Below are positions 63,991 through 64,000 of a DNA stretch of 64,000 nt, piece by piece (position 1 is the first letter of the stretch; each line of letters begins with the position of its first letter). Made by a program: the position numbers and the translations under genes. This DNA comes from Micrasema longulum (lineage: Eukaryota > Arthropoda > Insecta > Trichoptera > Brachycentridae), in NCBI GenBank assembly GCA_022494885.1, contig JAGVSM010000902.1, positions 1 to 64,000 of the forward strand, written 5' to 3'. The notes beneath the pieces are model-generated. The model was not told where the DNA came from. It was given only the letters and a program-made list of their open reading frames with translations, and did no database searches.

Positions 63991-64000
63991 AATTCTTCTG

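Overview
This is eukaryotic, AT-rich, intron-poor-looking but repeat-dense DNA with no operons, no Shine-Dalgarno-type gene starts and no long cellular ORF. The transposon set points to an insect, most likely a moth or butterfly. The evidence is tRNA-derived SINEs, CR1/L2-like and RNase H-bearing non-LTR elements, mariner, Tc1, pogo and hAT relics, and a Helitron-like repeat whose ends (CGCGGCTTCGCTCGCG ... GTCGGGTCCGCTAG) I associate with Lepidoptera. The order is an inference; only 'animal, probably insect' is firm. The window reads as intronic or intergenic sequence of one or more host genes.

Host-gene content is tiny. The best piece is a 67-bp minus-strand exon at 18098-18164 that encodes the middle of a PDZ domain and has a good acceptor and donor. 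A GC/CpG-richer block upstream of it (about 19480-20200) could hold its promoter or 5' exon. Two weaker exon candidates are 356-481 (minus; acceptor, then 41 codons and a stop) and 5175-5273 (plus; ATG in good context, 33 codons, GTAAGT donor, with a GTCACGTGAC palindrome 80 bp upstream). Several blocks (near 21.6, 25.5, 36 and 44.6 kb) are of higher complexity and rich in homeodomain-type sites; they may be regulatory.

Mobile DNA fills most of the rest. From left to right: a mariner relic (1.3-1.9 kb), an RT relic (2.7 kb), a T-rich minisatellite (3.5 kb), a hammerhead-like Penelope-type end (6.6-7.0 kb), a LINE 3' end (7.1-7.6 kb), a MITE and SINE (9-10 kb), two LINE relics (10.2-11.3 kb) and a 314-bp palindrome (11.4 kb). 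Then come a SINE beside a pogo-like element with intact ends (15.7-16.7 kb), a hAT element with perfect 8-bp target duplication (17.4-17.8 kb), a hairpin retroposon (18.6 kb), a relic of an uncharacterised transposase-like family (24.6-25.0 kb) and a split repeat containing an RT relic (29.6-30.3 kb). Further right are L2-like LINEs at 38.1-39.0 and 43.4-44.0 kb, twin foldback elements at 40.3 and 45.1 kb, an RNase H LINE relic and the largest RT fragment (49.9-52.3 kb), a 56.1-57.1 kb cluster of inverted repeats with hammerhead-ribozyme-like cores, a Helitron-like element with a nested LINE (58.6-59.8 kb), and Tc1 and LINE relics (60.1-60.7 kb).

The most unusual findings are two. First, the 56.1-57.1 kb cluster (and its relative at 6.6-7.0 kb) has CUGANGA...GAAA(CG)UC cores with almost no stem III, as reported for Penelope-associated hammerheads that cleave as dimers; they sit in head-to-head inverted repeats. 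Second, a dispersed hairpin family (18.6, 31.8, 52.7, 54.3, 62.9 kb) folds back on itself like a MITE but is flanked by 12-14 bp target duplications, which suggests retroposition. All calls are from reading alone; no database search was run.
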